A stretch of DNA of 64,000 nt from Enterobacter sichuanensis (lineage in GTDB: Bacteria > Pseudomonadota > Gammaproteobacteria > Enterobacterales > Enterobacteriaceae), in assembly GCF_002939185.1 (NCBI RefSeq), contig NZ_POVL01000012.1, forward strand, positions 26,353 through 90,352, in the 5' to 3' direction. The position numbers and the translations under genes are program-made. Of the stretch, positions 27,297 to 36,502 are shown piece after piece. Position 1 is the first letter of the stretch, and each line of letters opens with the position of its first letter. The notes under the pieces were generated by a model. It saw only the letters and a list, made by a program, of their open reading frames with translations. It was not told the origin of the DNA and did no database searches.

Positions 27297-28292
27297 TCAG
27301 CGTTTTTGTATGTAGGTAATCGCCAGCGCTACCGCGAGCACCAGACCTTTTATAATGTCCATGGCGTAATACGGCACCGAGAGCATCACCAGCCCGTTCG
27401 ACAGCACGCCAAGAATGATTGCTCCGACCAGGGTTCCCAGCGCGTTCGGCTTGCCGGAGCCGGCCAGCGAGAAGCCGATCCACGCCGCCGCCACCGCATC
27501 CATCAGGTAGCCGCCGCCCGCATTGACCTGCGACGAACCGATGCGCGAGGCCAGCAAAATCCCACCCAGGCCCGCCAGCAGAGAGGCAATCACGTAGGCC
27601 GCGACCTTGTAACGGGTAGTGCGGATGCCGGAAAGGCGAGCCGCTTCCGGGTTACCGCCGATGGCGTACATCCGACGGCCGTGGGTGGTCAATGACAGGC
27701 CCAGCTGCGCCAGAATGGTCACCGCCAGCATGATGATCACGATGGTTGGCACCTGCCCCAGCAGGCTGAACGCCGCCGGAATGGTCCCTTCCGCCATGTC
27801 ACCGCTCGGCAGCACCATGTTCTCGGTGATCGACCCGCCGTAGCTGTAAGTCATCGCCACGCCCTGGATCACAAAAAGGCTGGCAAGCGTCGCGAGCATA
27901 TCCGGAATACGCAGGATGACGATCAGAAAGGCGTTAAACAGCCCCACCAGCGTGCAGAGCGCGAGGGTGATCAGAATCGACTCGGTGGTGCCGAAGCCGT
28001 GCCAGACGAAGAGTGAAATCACCAGCGCGTTCGCCAGCGACGCGGTAGATCCCACGGAGAGATCGAACCCGCCAATGGTCAGCGAAATCGACACGCCAAT
28101 GGCAATCACCGTCACGATGGCAATCGAACGCAGAATATTGATGATGTTATTCGGGTCGAGGAAGCTGTCCGACGCCAGGCCAAAAACGGCCACCAGCGCG
28201 ACGACGGTCAGCAACATGCCCCACTTATAGAGAAAATCGAAAATCTGCTGACGGCCAGACGCCGCCGCGTTCACTGAAAGGGCCTTACTCAC
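27297..28292 (-). CDS. sugar-type ABC importer, permease
   Basis: 331-residue inner membrane protein of the RbsC family with about 8-10 hydrophobic segments. GGFDLSVGSTASLANAL and GGNPEAARLSGIRTTRYK (the EAA-like contact loop) are characteristic. The start is GTG at 28292; it overlaps the stop of the ATPase gene as GTGA, which supports both the start and co-translation. Confidence 0.9.
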   Translation of the reverse strand: MSKALSVNAAASGRQQIFDFLYKWGMLLTVVALVAVFGLASDSFLDPNNIINILRSIAIVTVIAIGVSISLTIGGFDLSVGSTASLANALVISLFVWHGFGTTESILITLALCTLVGLFNAFLIVILRIPDMLATLASLFVIQGVAMTYSYGGSITENMVLPSGDMAEGTIPAAFSLLGQVPTIVIIMLAVTILAQLGLSLTTHGRRMYAIGGNPEAARLSGIRTTRYKVAAYVIASLLAGLGGILLASRIGSSQVNAGGGYLMDAVAAAWIGFSLAGSGKPNALGTLVGAIILGVLSNGLVMLSVPYYAMDIIKGLVLAVALAITYIQKR

Positions 28293-29791
28293 GACGCCGT
28301 TCCTCCGGTTGAATAATAAAGCAGGGTTTCTTCACGGGCCTCGGCCCCGGCGATTTCCGCCACGATACGTCCGTCCCACAGCACACAGATGCGGTCGCAC
28401 AGCCCCACCAGCTCGGCAAACTCGCCGGAGGCGTAAATGACCCCTTTGCCCTCGCGCGCCAGGCCGTCAATCAGCTGGAACAGGTCGGTTTTGGCCTTCA
28501 CATCCACGCCTTTGGTCGGTTCGTCGAATATCAGTACGCTGGCGTCATTGCGCAGCCATTTGCCGATGGCGACTTTCTGCTGGTTACCGCCGGACAGACG
28601 GCGCAACACCTGCCCCGGCCCGCGCGCCCGCACGCCGACGCGGGCGATAACCTCTTCCGCCCAGCGCCACGCCTGACGTTGGCCGAACAGGGTCCAGCGC
28701 GAGAAGCTGTTATCCGCCGTCACCGCCAGATTCATGCTCACCGGCTCGTCGATAAAAATGCCCTCTTTGCGCCGCTCCTCCGGCACCAGCGCCAGGCCGC
28801 GCAGCACCGAATCCGCCGGGTCGCGCGGTTTCCAGGGCTGATGATTCAGCTCACCGCGCGCCACGCGGCTTTTGCTGGCACCAAACAACGCCTTGCAGAG
28901 TTCGGTTTTGCCTGCGCCCGCCAGCCCGGCAATGCCGAGAATTTCGCCTTTGCGCAGGTGCAGGGAGATATCTTTCAGCAGCGCGTCGTCGTGCAGCCCC
29001 TCCACGCGTAGCAGCGTTTCGTCGCCGTGCGCAGGGCGCGCGGGCGGGTAGATATCGCTCAGCACGTGGCCAAGCATCTTCTCGACAATCGCCTCGCCGC
29101 TAAGATCCGCCATTGGACCGGACTCAATCAGCTTGCCGTCGCGCAGCACCGTCAGGGTGTCGCAAATGGCTTTCAGCTCGTGAATGCGGTGTGAGATAAA
29201 CACCACGCCGATGCCCTGCTGCTGTAAACGTCTGACCACAGCAAACAGGCGCTCGCTTTCGTGGGCGTCCAGCGGCGCAGTGGGCTCATCAAGAATTAAA
29301 AAACGGCAGTGATGGGACAACGCCCGCGCCAGCAAAATCTGCTGCTTTTCCGCAAGCGAACAGCTGTCAATAACGCGGCGTACGTCAAGAGAGACGTCCA
29401 GCTGCGCCAGGGCCTGTCTCGCCTGCTGGCGCAGCGTACGCCAGCTGAAACGATGTCCCGGCTGCGCCAGCGTATCGAGCATGATGTTCTCGGCAATGGT
29501 TAATCCCGGGATCAGCGCCACATCCACTTCCTGCTGTACCAGATGGATCCCCAGCCGTTTGGCGTCCAGCGGCTCGCGGATCGTCACCGGCTGGTTATTA
29601 ATGCAGATCTCACCTTCATAACGTTCGTGCGTTCCGCACAGCACCGCCATCAGCGTTGATTTCCCCGCGCCATTGGCGCCGGTCAGGGCATGCACCGATC
29701 CGCCGGTTAGGGTGAAATTCACGCGCGACAGGGCCTGAAAGCCGGAAAAGGCCAGGCTGATACCGCGCATCTCAAGGCGACTGGAAACCAT
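28289..29791 (-). CDS. sugar-type ABC importer, double ATPase
   Basis: 500-residue duplicated ABC ATPase of the RbsA/MglA/YtfR type. The first half has a normal Walker A (GANGAGKST, residues 38-46) and DEPTAPLDAHES. The second half has a degenerate Walker A (GLAGAGKTEL) but an intact LSGGNQQKVAIGKWL signature and FDEPTKGVD, as usual for this class. The start MVSSRLEMRG is chosen because AAGGA lies 9 bases upstream; an earlier in-frame ATG adds 15 residues. First gene of the importer unit, divergent from hcxA. Confidence 0.92.
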   Translation of the reverse strand: MVSSRLEMRGISLAFSGFQALSRVNFTLTGGSVHALTGANGAGKSTLMAVLCGTHERYEGEICINNQPVTIREPLDAKRLGIHLVQQEVDVALIPGLTIAENIMLDTLAQPGHRFSWRTLRQQARQALAQLDVSLDVRRVIDSCSLAEKQQILLARALSHHCRFLILDEPTAPLDAHESERLFAVVRRLQQQGIGVVFISHRIHELKAICDTLTVLRDGKLIESGPMADLSGEAIVEKMLGHVLSDIYPPARPAHGDETLLRVEGLHDDALLKDISLHLRKGEILGIAGLAGAGKTELCKALFGASKSRVARGELNHQPWKPRDPADSVLRGLALVPEERRKEGIFIDEPVSMNLAVTADNSFSRWTLFGQRQAWRWAEEVIARVGVRARGPGQVLRRLSGGNQQKVAIGKWLRNDASVLIFDEPTKGVDVKAKTDLFQLIDGLAREGKGVIYASGEFAELVGLCDRICVLWDGRIVAEIAGAEAREETLLYYSTGGTAS

Positions 29792-29922
29792 CCGCGTAAA
29801 TCCTTCATTACTCTTCTGATTTAGCGAATTTTTCACAGCTCCGGTTGACTGACAACGACGGAAAAGGCATAAGTTAAAGCGAAATATTATTAGCCATCCG
29901 GATGTCCAGACATAACATCGGG

Positions 29923-29936
29923 TTAGCGCTTGCTAA
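29923..29936. promoter_or_regulatory. short palindrome before hcxA
   Basis: TTAGC-GCTT-GCTAA dyad in the gap between the importer genes and hcxA, 14 bases before the hcxA start and overlapping its leader. It resembles LacI/GalR-type operators with an AGCGCT core. No regulator gene is adjacent. Confidence 0.3.
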
Positions 29937-29950
29937 AAAAGGACACCTTC

Positions 29951-31039
29951 ATGAGCACCACCGATATCCGCGTCGTACCTGGCCCGGCGAACTACTTTTC
30001 CCATTCCGGAAGCCTTGCGCGTCTGAATGACTTCTTTACCCCGGAACAGCTTTCCCGCGCGGTGTGGATTTACGGCGAGCGCGCCATCGAAGGTGCGCGC
30101 CCTTTCCTGCCGGAGAGCTTTAACGCGCCGGGGGCGAAACACCTGCTGTTTAAAAGCCACTGCAGCGAGCGTGACGTCACCCACCTGGTGCATGAAGCCG
30201 GCAGCGAGGCGAGCGTGGTGATTGGCGTTGGCGGCGGTGCGCTGCTCGATACCGCCAAAGCGGTGGCTCGCCGTCTGGGTATCCCGGTAGTGGCAATTCC
30301 AACCATCGCCGCCACCTGTGCGGCATGGACGCCACTTTCCGTCTGGTACAACGACGCCGGTCAGGCGCTGCAGTTTGAGATTTTCGACGACGCCAACTTC
30401 CTGGTGCTGGTCGAGCCGCAAATCATTCTCAACGCCCCGGCGGAGTACCTGCTGGCGGGGATTGGCGATACGCTGGCGAAATGGTATGAAGCGGTGGTGC
30501 TCGCGCCTCGGCCTGAAGACCTGCCGCTGACCGTGCGGCTGGGCATTAACGGCGCGCTGGCAATCCGCGACGTGCTGCTGGCGCACAGCGAGGAAGCGCT
30601 GGCTGACCAGCAGCGCGGCGAACAAACCCAGGCATTCAGGGACGTGGTGGATGCCGTTATTGCCGGTGGCGGGATGGTCGGCGGCCTGGGCGAGCGCTAC
30701 ACCCGCGTGGCGGCGGCGCATGCAGTGCATAATGGCTTAACCGTGCTGCCGCAAACGGAAAAATACCTGCACGGTACCAAGGTGGCCTACGGCATCCTGG
30801 TGCAAAGCGCTCTGCTCGGTCAGGAGGACGTGCTGGCACAGCTTATCTCGGCGTATCAGCGTTTCAACCTGCCGACCACGCTTCGCGCGCTGGAGGTCGA
30901 TATCCATAACCGCGAGGAACTGGATAAGGTCATTGCTCATACCCTGCGCCCGGTAGAGTCGATTCATTATCTGCCGGTGACGTTAACGCCTGAGGTTCTG
31001 CGCGCGGCGTTTGAGAAGGTGGAATACTTCAGCCGTTAA
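29951..31039 (+). CDS. hcxA: hydroxycarboxylate dehydrogenase HcxA (iron-type ADH fold)
   Basis: 362-residue glycerol dehydrogenase-like enzyme, collinear with E. coli YbdH/HcxA, which reduces 2-oxo acids such as 2-oxobutyrate and 2-oxoglutarate with NADPH. VVIGVGGGALLDTAKAVA is the NAD(P) loop; the metal-site His residues lie in AAAHAVHNGL and EKYLHGTKVAYG. The start follows AAAAGGACACC. In E. coli it sits beside ybdL; here the mtn cluster and ABC genes are between them. Confidence 0.92.
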   Translation: MSTTDIRVVPGPANYFSHSGSLARLNDFFTPEQLSRAVWIYGERAIEGARPFLPESFNAPGAKHLLFKSHCSERDVTHLVHEAGSEASVVIGVGGGALLDTAKAVARRLGIPVVAIPTIAATCAAWTPLSVWYNDAGQALQFEIFDDANFLVLVEPQIILNAPAEYLLAGIGDTLAKWYEAVVLAPRPEDLPLTVRLGINGALAIRDVLLAHSEEALADQQRGEQTQAFRDVVDAVIAGGGMVGGLGERYTRVAAAHAVHNGLTVLPQTEKYLHGTKVAYGILVQSALLGQEDVLAQLISAYQRFNLPTTLRALEVDIHNREELDKVIAHTLRPVESIHYLPVTLTPEVLRAAFEKVEYFSR

Positions 31040-31096
31040 TCGCCCCGAGGAACTATACCTAATGATGATTCTCACCACTCTCGCAACGAGGTCATC

Positions 31097-31840
31097 ATGC
31101 AGATCGATTTAACAGGTAAGAAGGCGCTGGTTACCGGCGCCAGCCGTGGGTTGGGTCGCGCTATCGCGCTGTCGCTGGCGCGCGCCGGTGCCGACGTGGT
31201 TATTACGTATGAAAAATCTGCCGATAAAGCCCAGGCGGTTGCCGATGAAATTAAGGCGCTTGGGCGGCACGGTGAAGCGGTGCAGGCCGACAGCGCCAGT
31301 GCGCAGGCCATTCAGAATGCCGTCACCCATGCGGCGCGCGCCCTCGGCGGGCTGGACATTCTGGTCAACAACGCCGGGATCGCGCGCGGCGGCCCGCTGG
31401 AGTCCATGACGCTGGCGGACATTGACGCCCTGATCAACGTCAATATTCGAGGGGTGGTCATCGCTATTCAGGAGGCTCTGGTGCATATGTCTGACGGCGG
31501 GCGCATCATTAACATTGGCAGCTGTCTGGCTAACCGCGTGGCCATGCCGGGCATTGCCGTTTACTCAATGACGAAGTCCGCCCTCAACTCTCTTACCCGC
31601 GGCCTGGCGCGCGATTTAGGCCCGCGCGGCATCACCGTTAACCTGGTCCATCCAGGCCCTACCAACAGCGACATGAATCCGGAGGATGGAGAGCAGGCGG
31701 AAGCTCAGCGCCAGATGATTGCCCTCGGTCACTACGGCCAGCCGGAGGATATCGCCGCGGCGGTCACCTTCCTTGCCAGCCCGGCCGCCGGACAGATCTC
31801 CGGCACAGGGCTGGACGTGGACGGCGGTCTGAACGCCTGA
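31097..31840 (+). CDS. short-chain dehydrogenase/reductase
   Basis: 247-residue classical SDR with the TGASRGLG cofactor loop (residues 14-21), NNAG (near 91-94), catalytic Ser in NIGSCLANR and YSMTK (Tyr near 154, Lys near 158). It resembles FabG-like 3-oxoacyl reductases in size but its substrate cannot be told. It starts 57 bases after hcxA in the same direction, with GAGG before the ATG, so it may share the hcxA transcript. Confidence 0.88.
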   Translation: MQIDLTGKKALVTGASRGLGRAIALSLARAGADVVITYEKSADKAQAVADEIKALGRHGEAVQADSASAQAIQNAVTHAARALGGLDILVNNAGIARGGPLESMTLADIDALINVNIRGVVIAIQEALVHMSDGGRIINIGSCLANRVAMPGIAVYSMTKSALNSLTRGLARDLGPRGITVNLVHPGPTNSDMNPEDGEQAEAQRQMIALGHYGQPEDIAAAVTFLASPAAGQISGTGLDVDGGLNA

Positions 31841-32022
31841 TCGCACATTCTCTGCAAGCCTCTGTCGCGCGGCAGAGGCGTTTGAAGCCGCCTCGAGGGA
31901 ATGCGTTTTGCCTCTTATCGGCGTTTATTCTCCGCTCTACAGTACCCCATAAGAAATTCGGAATTTATCTAATAGTCTTATTATTTCCTTATATTTTGTG
32001 TGGGCGTACAGTGGAGGTACGG

Positions 32023-32328
32023 ATGAAGATTGTCTGGTCCAACGGTGCAAAGAAGGCGTTTTCAAAGATTGACGAGCGGTATCAGCGACGCATTGAGGTA
32101 AAGCTTGCTGAGCTGGATGACCGTTCCGCTCCCCGGCCCGATATCAAAAAAATATCGGCGACAGAAGATCATTTCCGGCTACGCGTTGGCGATTACCGCA
32201 TCATCTATACGCTTCGGGACGATCCCGATGACCATTGTTATGTTTTGGCCATCAAGCGTAGAACTTCAACGACTTACCTGCATGAGGAGAGTGCAACCTA
32301 TGGCTGTACAGCTAATCAAGGACGATAA
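32023..32328 (+). CDS. RelE/HigB-type toxin
   Basis: 101-residue RelE/ParE-superfamily protein. The core MKIVWSNGAKKAFSKID...RVGDYRIIYTLRDD...CYVLAIKRRTSTTY has the typical beta-sheet with Arg residues on the active face. Toxins of this type cut mRNA on the ribosome or inhibit gyrase; which applies is not clear. The start is set by GGAGG before ATG at 32023. The gene is toxin-first, HigBA-like, overlapping the antitoxin by 29 bases. Confidence 0.85.
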   Translation: MKIVWSNGAKKAFSKIDERYQRRIEVKLAELDDRSAPRPDIKKISATEDHFRLRVGDYRIIYTLRDDPDDHCYVLAIKRRTSTTYLHEESATYGCTANQGR

Positions 32329-32704
32329 CGGGAAAACGCAGTACGTCGTTATTCCCTATCACGAATATTTTCGTATGCTCTTACAGATGGCAGAAATTGA
32401 CGACGAAACCGACGACGACCTGGAGGATATTGAAGTCGAACACGATAGTCTGGATGACGTTGAGCTTCCTGGCGAGGTTTGCAGCATCATGACCTGGCAG
32501 AACGTCAGCCTGCAGGCCGCATGGCGCATCCTGCGCGGCATGTCCCAGCAGGAGGTGGCAGAGAAACTTGGCATCAGCCAGTCCGCCATGTCACAGCTGG
32601 AAGCGCTGGACTCTCGCCCGCAAAAGCGTACCCGCGAAAAACTCGCGGCACTTTACGGCTGTAAGCAGGAACAGATCAGCCTCTATTTACCGAAAGAGGG
32701 TTAA
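32300..32704 (+). CDS. HTH antitoxin, HigA/XRE-like
   Basis: 134-residue protein. The N-terminal half ([27 protein letters not shown]) looks like a Phd-like or toxin-contacting segment followed by a very acidic linker ([14 protein letters not shown]). The C-terminal half has an XRE helix-turn-helix ([25 protein letters not shown]). It starts inside the toxin gene after GAGGAG. Its last four bases overlap the end of the convergent ybdD gene. A pair with the upstream toxin is the obvious reading. Confidence 0.85.
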   Translation: MAVQLIKDDNGKTQYVVIPYHEYFRMLLQMAEIDDETDDDLEDIEVEHDSLDDVELPGEVCSIMTWQNVSLQAAWRILRGMSQQEVAEKLGISQSAMSQLEALDSRPQKRTREKLAALYGCKQEQISLYLPKEG

Positions 32705-32898
32705 CAGCACTTCGCCCCGCCCTTGCCGCCGTAGCGGGCGTCCTGGCGATCGCGGAAAAATTCTTCATAGTTCATTGGCGTCTGGTCCGGATGGTTGACG
32801 CGCATATGCTCGACGTAATTGTCGTAATCCGGTACGCCGATCATCATTTTGGCGGCCTGGCCCAGGTACTTACCTGCTTTGGAAAGGGTGTCGAACAT
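32701..32898 (-). CDS. ybdD: YbdD/YjiX family small protein
   Basis: 65-residue conserved protein of the YbdD/YjiX family, always found after a CstA-type carrier. [32 protein letters not shown] and the Cys-ending GGKGGAKCC tail match E. coli YbdD. Studies of relatives suggest it is needed for pyruvate carriage by the CstA/BtsT partner. It follows cstA after a gap of about 60 bases that holds a REP palindrome. Confidence 0.93.
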   Translation of the reverse strand: MFDTLSKAGKYLGQAAKMMIGVPDYDNYVEHMRVNHPDQTPMNYEEFFRDRQDARYGGKGGAKCC

Positions 32899-32920
32899 AA
32901 TTCTCATCTCACAGGAAAAG

Positions 32921-32952
32921 TAGGCCGGGTAAGGCGAAGCCGTCACCCGGCA
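32921..32952. repeat. REP-type palindrome between cstA and ybdD
   Basis: TAGGCCGGGTAAGGCG...CGTCACCCGGCA, one palindromic unit of the family seen elsewhere in the window, filling nearly the whole cstA-ybdD gap. Confidence 0.85.
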
Positions 32953-32958
32953 CAAAGG

Positions 32959-35064
32959 TTAATGCGCCCCTTTCGCCTGGGTGACTATCGTTTCCAGGTT
33001 TTCAGGCATTGGCTCATACGGTGTCTCTTTCGCCGTCGGCTTGTCTTCTTTCAGCGCCGCCAGCGCGGTCTTCAGAGAATACAACGCCAGCACCACGACC
33101 ACCACCATAAAGAAGATGGTCAGCCCGGCATCCAGACGGTTGTTAAAGACCAGCTGCGACAGCTGTGATTCCGTGTACTGCGCCGGGATCTTGCCGCTGT
33201 CGATCATCGCCTGGAACTTGTTGGCAATCGCCAGGAAGCCCACTTTATTGTCCGGACTGAAGGCTTTCTGCCAGCCCGCCGTCAGGGTACAAATCAGCAG
33301 CCAGGCCGTTGGTACCAGCGCCACCCACGCATAACGCTGGCGTTTCATCTTAAACAGCACCACTGCACACAGCATCAGCGCCATGCCTGCCAGCATCTGG
33401 TTGGCAATCCCGAACAGCGGCCACAGGGTGTTAATCCCCCCCAGCGGGTCGACCACGCCCTGATGCAGGAAGTAGCCCCACGCCAGCACGCACAGGGCTG
33501 TCGCCAGCAGGTTCGCCGGTAACGACTCAGTACGCTTCAGGTTCGGGGAGATCACCCCCAGCAGATCCTGCAGCATAAAGCGCGCCGCACGGGTTCCCGC
33601 ATCCACCGCCGTCAGGATAAACAGCGCTTCAAACAGAATGGCGAAGTGATACCAGAACGACACATCCATCAGCCCGCCCAGCGCACCGTGAAGGATATAC
33701 GCCATACCGACCGCAAGCGTAGGCGCACCGCCCGCTCGCGAGATAATGGACTGCTCGCCCACTTCACTGGCGATAGTCGTCAACGTATCAGGGGTAATCG
33801 CAAAGCCCCAGCCGCTCACCACCTGCGCGGCAGACGCCACAACGTCAGCGGTGCCCGCCGGCGCCAGAACCGCCATCGGGCTGTTCATCGCGAAGTAGAC
33901 GCCCGGGTCGATAACGCAGGCGGAGACCAGCGCCATAATCGCCACGAAAGACTCCATCAACATGCCGCCGTAACCAATCAGGCAGGCCTGATTTTCATTC
34001 GCCAGCATCTTCGGCGTAGTGCCGGAGGCGATCAGCGCGTGGAAGCCCGACACCGCACCGCAGGCGATGGTGATAAACAGGAACGGGAACAGGTTGCCGG
34101 TCCAGACCGGGCCGGTGCCGTCAATGAATTTGGTCAGCGCCGGCATGGTCAGGGTCGGGCGCATAATCAGAATGCCGATCGCCAGCCCGACAATGGTACC
34201 GATTTTCAGGAAGGTGGAGAGGTAGTCGCGCGGCGCCAGCAGCAGCCACACCGGCAGCACCGCCGCCACAAAGCCGTAACCCACCAGCATCCAGGTGAGC
34301 TGTACGCCGGTAAAGTCAAAGAACGGAGCCCAGGTCGGACTTTCCGCTACCCAGCCGCCGGAGATAATGGCGAATACCAGCAGCACCAGACCAATGACCG
34401 ACACCTCACCAATGCGTCCCGGACGCAGGTAACGAATGTAGATCCCCATAAAGATGGCCAGTGGAATGGTGAACGCGACGGTGTAGGTCCCCCATGGGCT
34501 GTGGGTCAGCGCTTTCACCACGATCATCGCCAGCACAGCAAGGATGATCACCATGATCATAAAGGTCGCCACCAGCGCAATCACCCCGGCGGTGGCCCCC
34601 ATCTCCTCTTTCACCAGTTCGCCCAGCGAACGGCCGTCGCGGCGGGTGGAGACGAACAGCACCATAAAGTCCTGCACCGCCCCTGCCAGCACCACGCCGG
34701 CGAGGATCCAGATCATCCCCGGCAAATAGCCCATCTGCGCCGCCAGCACCGGCCCCACCAGCGGGCCCGCTCCGGCAATCGCCGCAAAATGGTGACCGAA
34801 CAGCACTTTCTTGTCCGTCGGAACGTAGTCCAGCCCGTCGTTATGGCGAACGGCGGGGGTCATGCGCGTGGCGTCAACCGCTAAAACGTTCTTCGCGATA
34901 TAGCGGCCATAAAAACGGTACGCGATCAGGTAAATGCAGACGGAGGCAACGACGATCCACAGCGCGTTGATCTGTTCCCCCCGGTTGAGGGCGATATAAC
35001 CCAGGGCAAAGGCTCCCACAACGGAGAGCCCTGCCCATAAAAGGTGTTTCCCTGAGTTGTTCAT
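32959..35064 (-). CDS. cstA: pyruvate/peptide carrier CstA
   Basis: 701-residue inner membrane carrier of the CstA/BtsT family, same length as E. coli CstA. It is linked to pyruvate and peptide uptake in carbon starvation. Many hydrophobic segments are spread over the whole length; the conserved GHHFAAIAGAGPLVGPVLAAQMGYLPG and GVSGFHALIASGTTPK-type segments are present. A divergent control region with a CRP-like site lies upstream. Confidence 0.96.
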   Translation of the reverse strand: MNNSGKHLLWAGLSVVGAFALGYIALNRGEQINALWIVVASVCIYLIAYRFYGRYIAKNVLAVDATRMTPAVRHNDGLDYVPTDKKVLFGHHFAAIAGAGPLVGPVLAAQMGYLPGMIWILAGVVLAGAVQDFMVLFVSTRRDGRSLGELVKEEMGATAGVIALVATFMIMVIILAVLAMIVVKALTHSPWGTYTVAFTIPLAIFMGIYIRYLRPGRIGEVSVIGLVLLVFAIISGGWVAESPTWAPFFDFTGVQLTWMLVGYGFVAAVLPVWLLLAPRDYLSTFLKIGTIVGLAIGILIMRPTLTMPALTKFIDGTGPVWTGNLFPFLFITIACGAVSGFHALIASGTTPKMLANENQACLIGYGGMLMESFVAIMALVSACVIDPGVYFAMNSPMAVLAPAGTADVVASAAQVVSGWGFAITPDTLTTIASEVGEQSIISRAGGAPTLAVGMAYILHGALGGLMDVSFWYHFAILFEALFILTAVDAGTRAARFMLQDLLGVISPNLKRTESLPANLLATALCVLAWGYFLHQGVVDPLGGINTLWPLFGIANQMLAGMALMLCAVVLFKMKRQRYAWVALVPTAWLLICTLTAGWQKAFSPDNKVGFLAIANKFQAMIDSGKIPAQYTESQLSQLVFNNRLDAGLTIFFMVVVVVLALYSLKTALAALKEDKPTAKETPYEPMPENLETIVTQAKGAH

Positions 35065-35181
35065 AATGGTGATCCGTTGTTGTGAAACAGTGAGATGTTA
35101 CATTTTGTTTCTAGAACAACAGCGAAAATTTAACAACTTTGAAACGCAATAATGCGTGGTCAAACCAGACATTTACACCAC

Positions 35182-35201
35182 ATTGTTAAGCCGATCACTT
35201 T
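35182..35201. promoter_or_regulatory. CRP-like site, cstA-yjiH control region
   Basis: TGTTA-AGCCGA-TCACT, matching TGTGA-N6-TCACA at 8 of 10 positions. It lies between cstA (-) and the yjiH-like gene (+). cstA is known to depend on cAMP-CRP in E. coli. Confidence 0.4.
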
Positions 35202-35332
35202 CGTACCGTCACCGGTCACACTTTTGCCTTTTTCGTCCCGCCCCGGCCTTACGGGATGATTTGTATCATTTTTTTTGCCCACAACCCCGCCAGAATGACC
35301 CTGCGCAATCGCGTGCATACAAGGAAAAGGAT

Positions 35333-36028
35333 ATGAACAGTTCAGTACCTCAGGATAGTAAGGTCGGGCCCGGCGCGTACTTCGCCCTGGCGTTTGCAGC
35401 CGTATTCTTCTCTGGCCTGTTGGGCGGGAAAGAGTGGTACGGCGTGTTTGATTTCACCACCCTTAACGGTGCGTTTGGCAAAGTGGTCAGTAAAGCCAGC
35501 CTGGAGGATGGCACTCTGACGACGGCCAGCAGCGCCTTTCGCGGCACAGGCGGCAGCGGTGCGATGGACGGCTTTCTCTTCGCGCTCGGTCTCATTCCGG
35601 CCGTGATGTTTGCGCTTGGGATGATCAACGTGCTGGAGCACTACGGCGCCCTGCGTGCCGCCCGCAAGCTCTTAACCCCGCTGCTGCGCCCCCTGCTGGG
35701 CATTCCCGGCACCACCGGGCTGGCGCTGATAGGCAGCTTGCAAAGCACCGACGTGGGCGCGTCCCTCACCCGAAACCTGTCTGATGAAGGGCAAATCAGC
35801 GAAAAAGAGAAAGATGTCTTCGCCATGTTCCAGTTTTCCGCCGGGGCGATGATCACCAACTTTTTCTCCTCCGGCGCCATCCTCTTTACGCTGGTGGCCG
35901 TCGACGGCACGGCTGCCGTTCCCACCTCCATCGGCGCCTGCATCGCTGTGATGTTCATCATGAAAATCGTGGGGGCAAATCTGCTGCGTTTGCTCCTCTC
36001 TTGCACTGCTAAAGGAGACGCCGCATGA
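35333..36028 (+). CDS. YjiH-like membrane protein (nucleoside recognition/Gate domain)
   Basis: 231-residue inner membrane protein related to E. coli YjiH. It has a Gate/nucleoside-recognition domain with several hydrophobic helices; FRGTGGSGAMDGFLFALGLIPAVMFALGMINVLEHYGAL and GSLQSTDVGASLTRNL are conserved. The start is the ATG after AAGGAAAAGGAT; an open frame upstream has no family likeness. Its stop overlaps the yjiG-like start (ATGA). E. coli yjiHG lie beside the isoaspartyl dipeptidase gene; here an M20 peptidase takes that place. Confidence 0.85.
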   Translation: MNSSVPQDSKVGPGAYFALAFAAVFFSGLLGGKEWYGVFDFTTLNGAFGKVVSKASLEDGTLTTASSAFRGTGGSGAMDGFLFALGLIPAVMFALGMINVLEHYGALRAARKLLTPLLRPLLGIPGTTGLALIGSLQSTDVGASLTRNLSDEGQISEKEKDVFAMFQFSAGAMITNFFSSGAILFTLVAVDGTAAVPTSIGACIAVMFIMKIVGANLLRLLLSCTAKGDAA

Positions 36029-36489
36029 GTGCTCCACAATCCAACCCGGTTATCACTGATGTCTTCGTCGAGGGGGCACGCAAAGGCTGGAGCATTGCCA
36101 CCAGCAGCACCCTGCCCAACGTGGTAATGGCGTTTATCATCATCAAAGCGCTGGAGATCACCGGCGCGCTAAAAGGACTGGGGATGCTCTTCGCCCCGCT
36201 GATGGGGCTGTTTGGCCTGCTGGGCGAAGCCGCCGCTGTGCTGATTGGCGGCTGGATGTCGATGGGCGGTGGGATAGGCGTCGCCATTGGCCTGTTTGAT
36301 AAGGGCATTCTCACCGGCGAGCACCTGGCGATTCTGGCGCCTGCCATCTACCTGATGGGCTCGCAGGTGCAGTACCTGGGCCGCATTCTGGGGGTGATCG
36401 GCACCCGCGCCAGGCGCATTCCGCTGATGATCGCCATCTCGGTAGTCAACGCATTCTTAGCCATGCTGCTGATGCGCATTATTCTCTGA
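36025..36489 (+). CDS. YjiG-like membrane protein
   Basis: 154-residue partner of the YjiH-like protein, also a Gate-domain membrane protein with about 4-5 helices. VMAFIIIKALEITGALKGLGMLFAPLMGLFGLLGE is typical of YjiG. It overlaps the previous gene by four bases and is followed 13 bases later by an M20 peptidase. Together the pair is likely a transporter for a peptide or amino acid derivative that the peptidase cuts; this is inference from gene order. Confidence 0.85.
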   Translation: MSAPQSNPVITDVFVEGARKGWSIATSSTLPNVVMAFIIIKALEITGALKGLGMLFAPLMGLFGLLGEAAAVLIGGWMSMGGGIGVAIGLFDKGILTGEHLAILAPAIYLMGSQVQYLGRILGVIGTRARRIPLMIAISVVNAFLAMLLMRIIL

Positions 36490-36502
36490 ACAGGACGTGA
36501 AC

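Noticed and set aside
31857..31883. GCCTCTG/CAGAGGC hairpin after the SDR gene as a terminator
   Set aside because: Good stem but only a short weak T run; not convincing as a terminator.
33646..34884. 412-codon open frame on plus, opposite cstA
   Set aside because: Antisense to a clear, full-length cstA; His/Arg/Gln-rich product typical of a GC-rich shadow frame; no ribosome site or family likeness.
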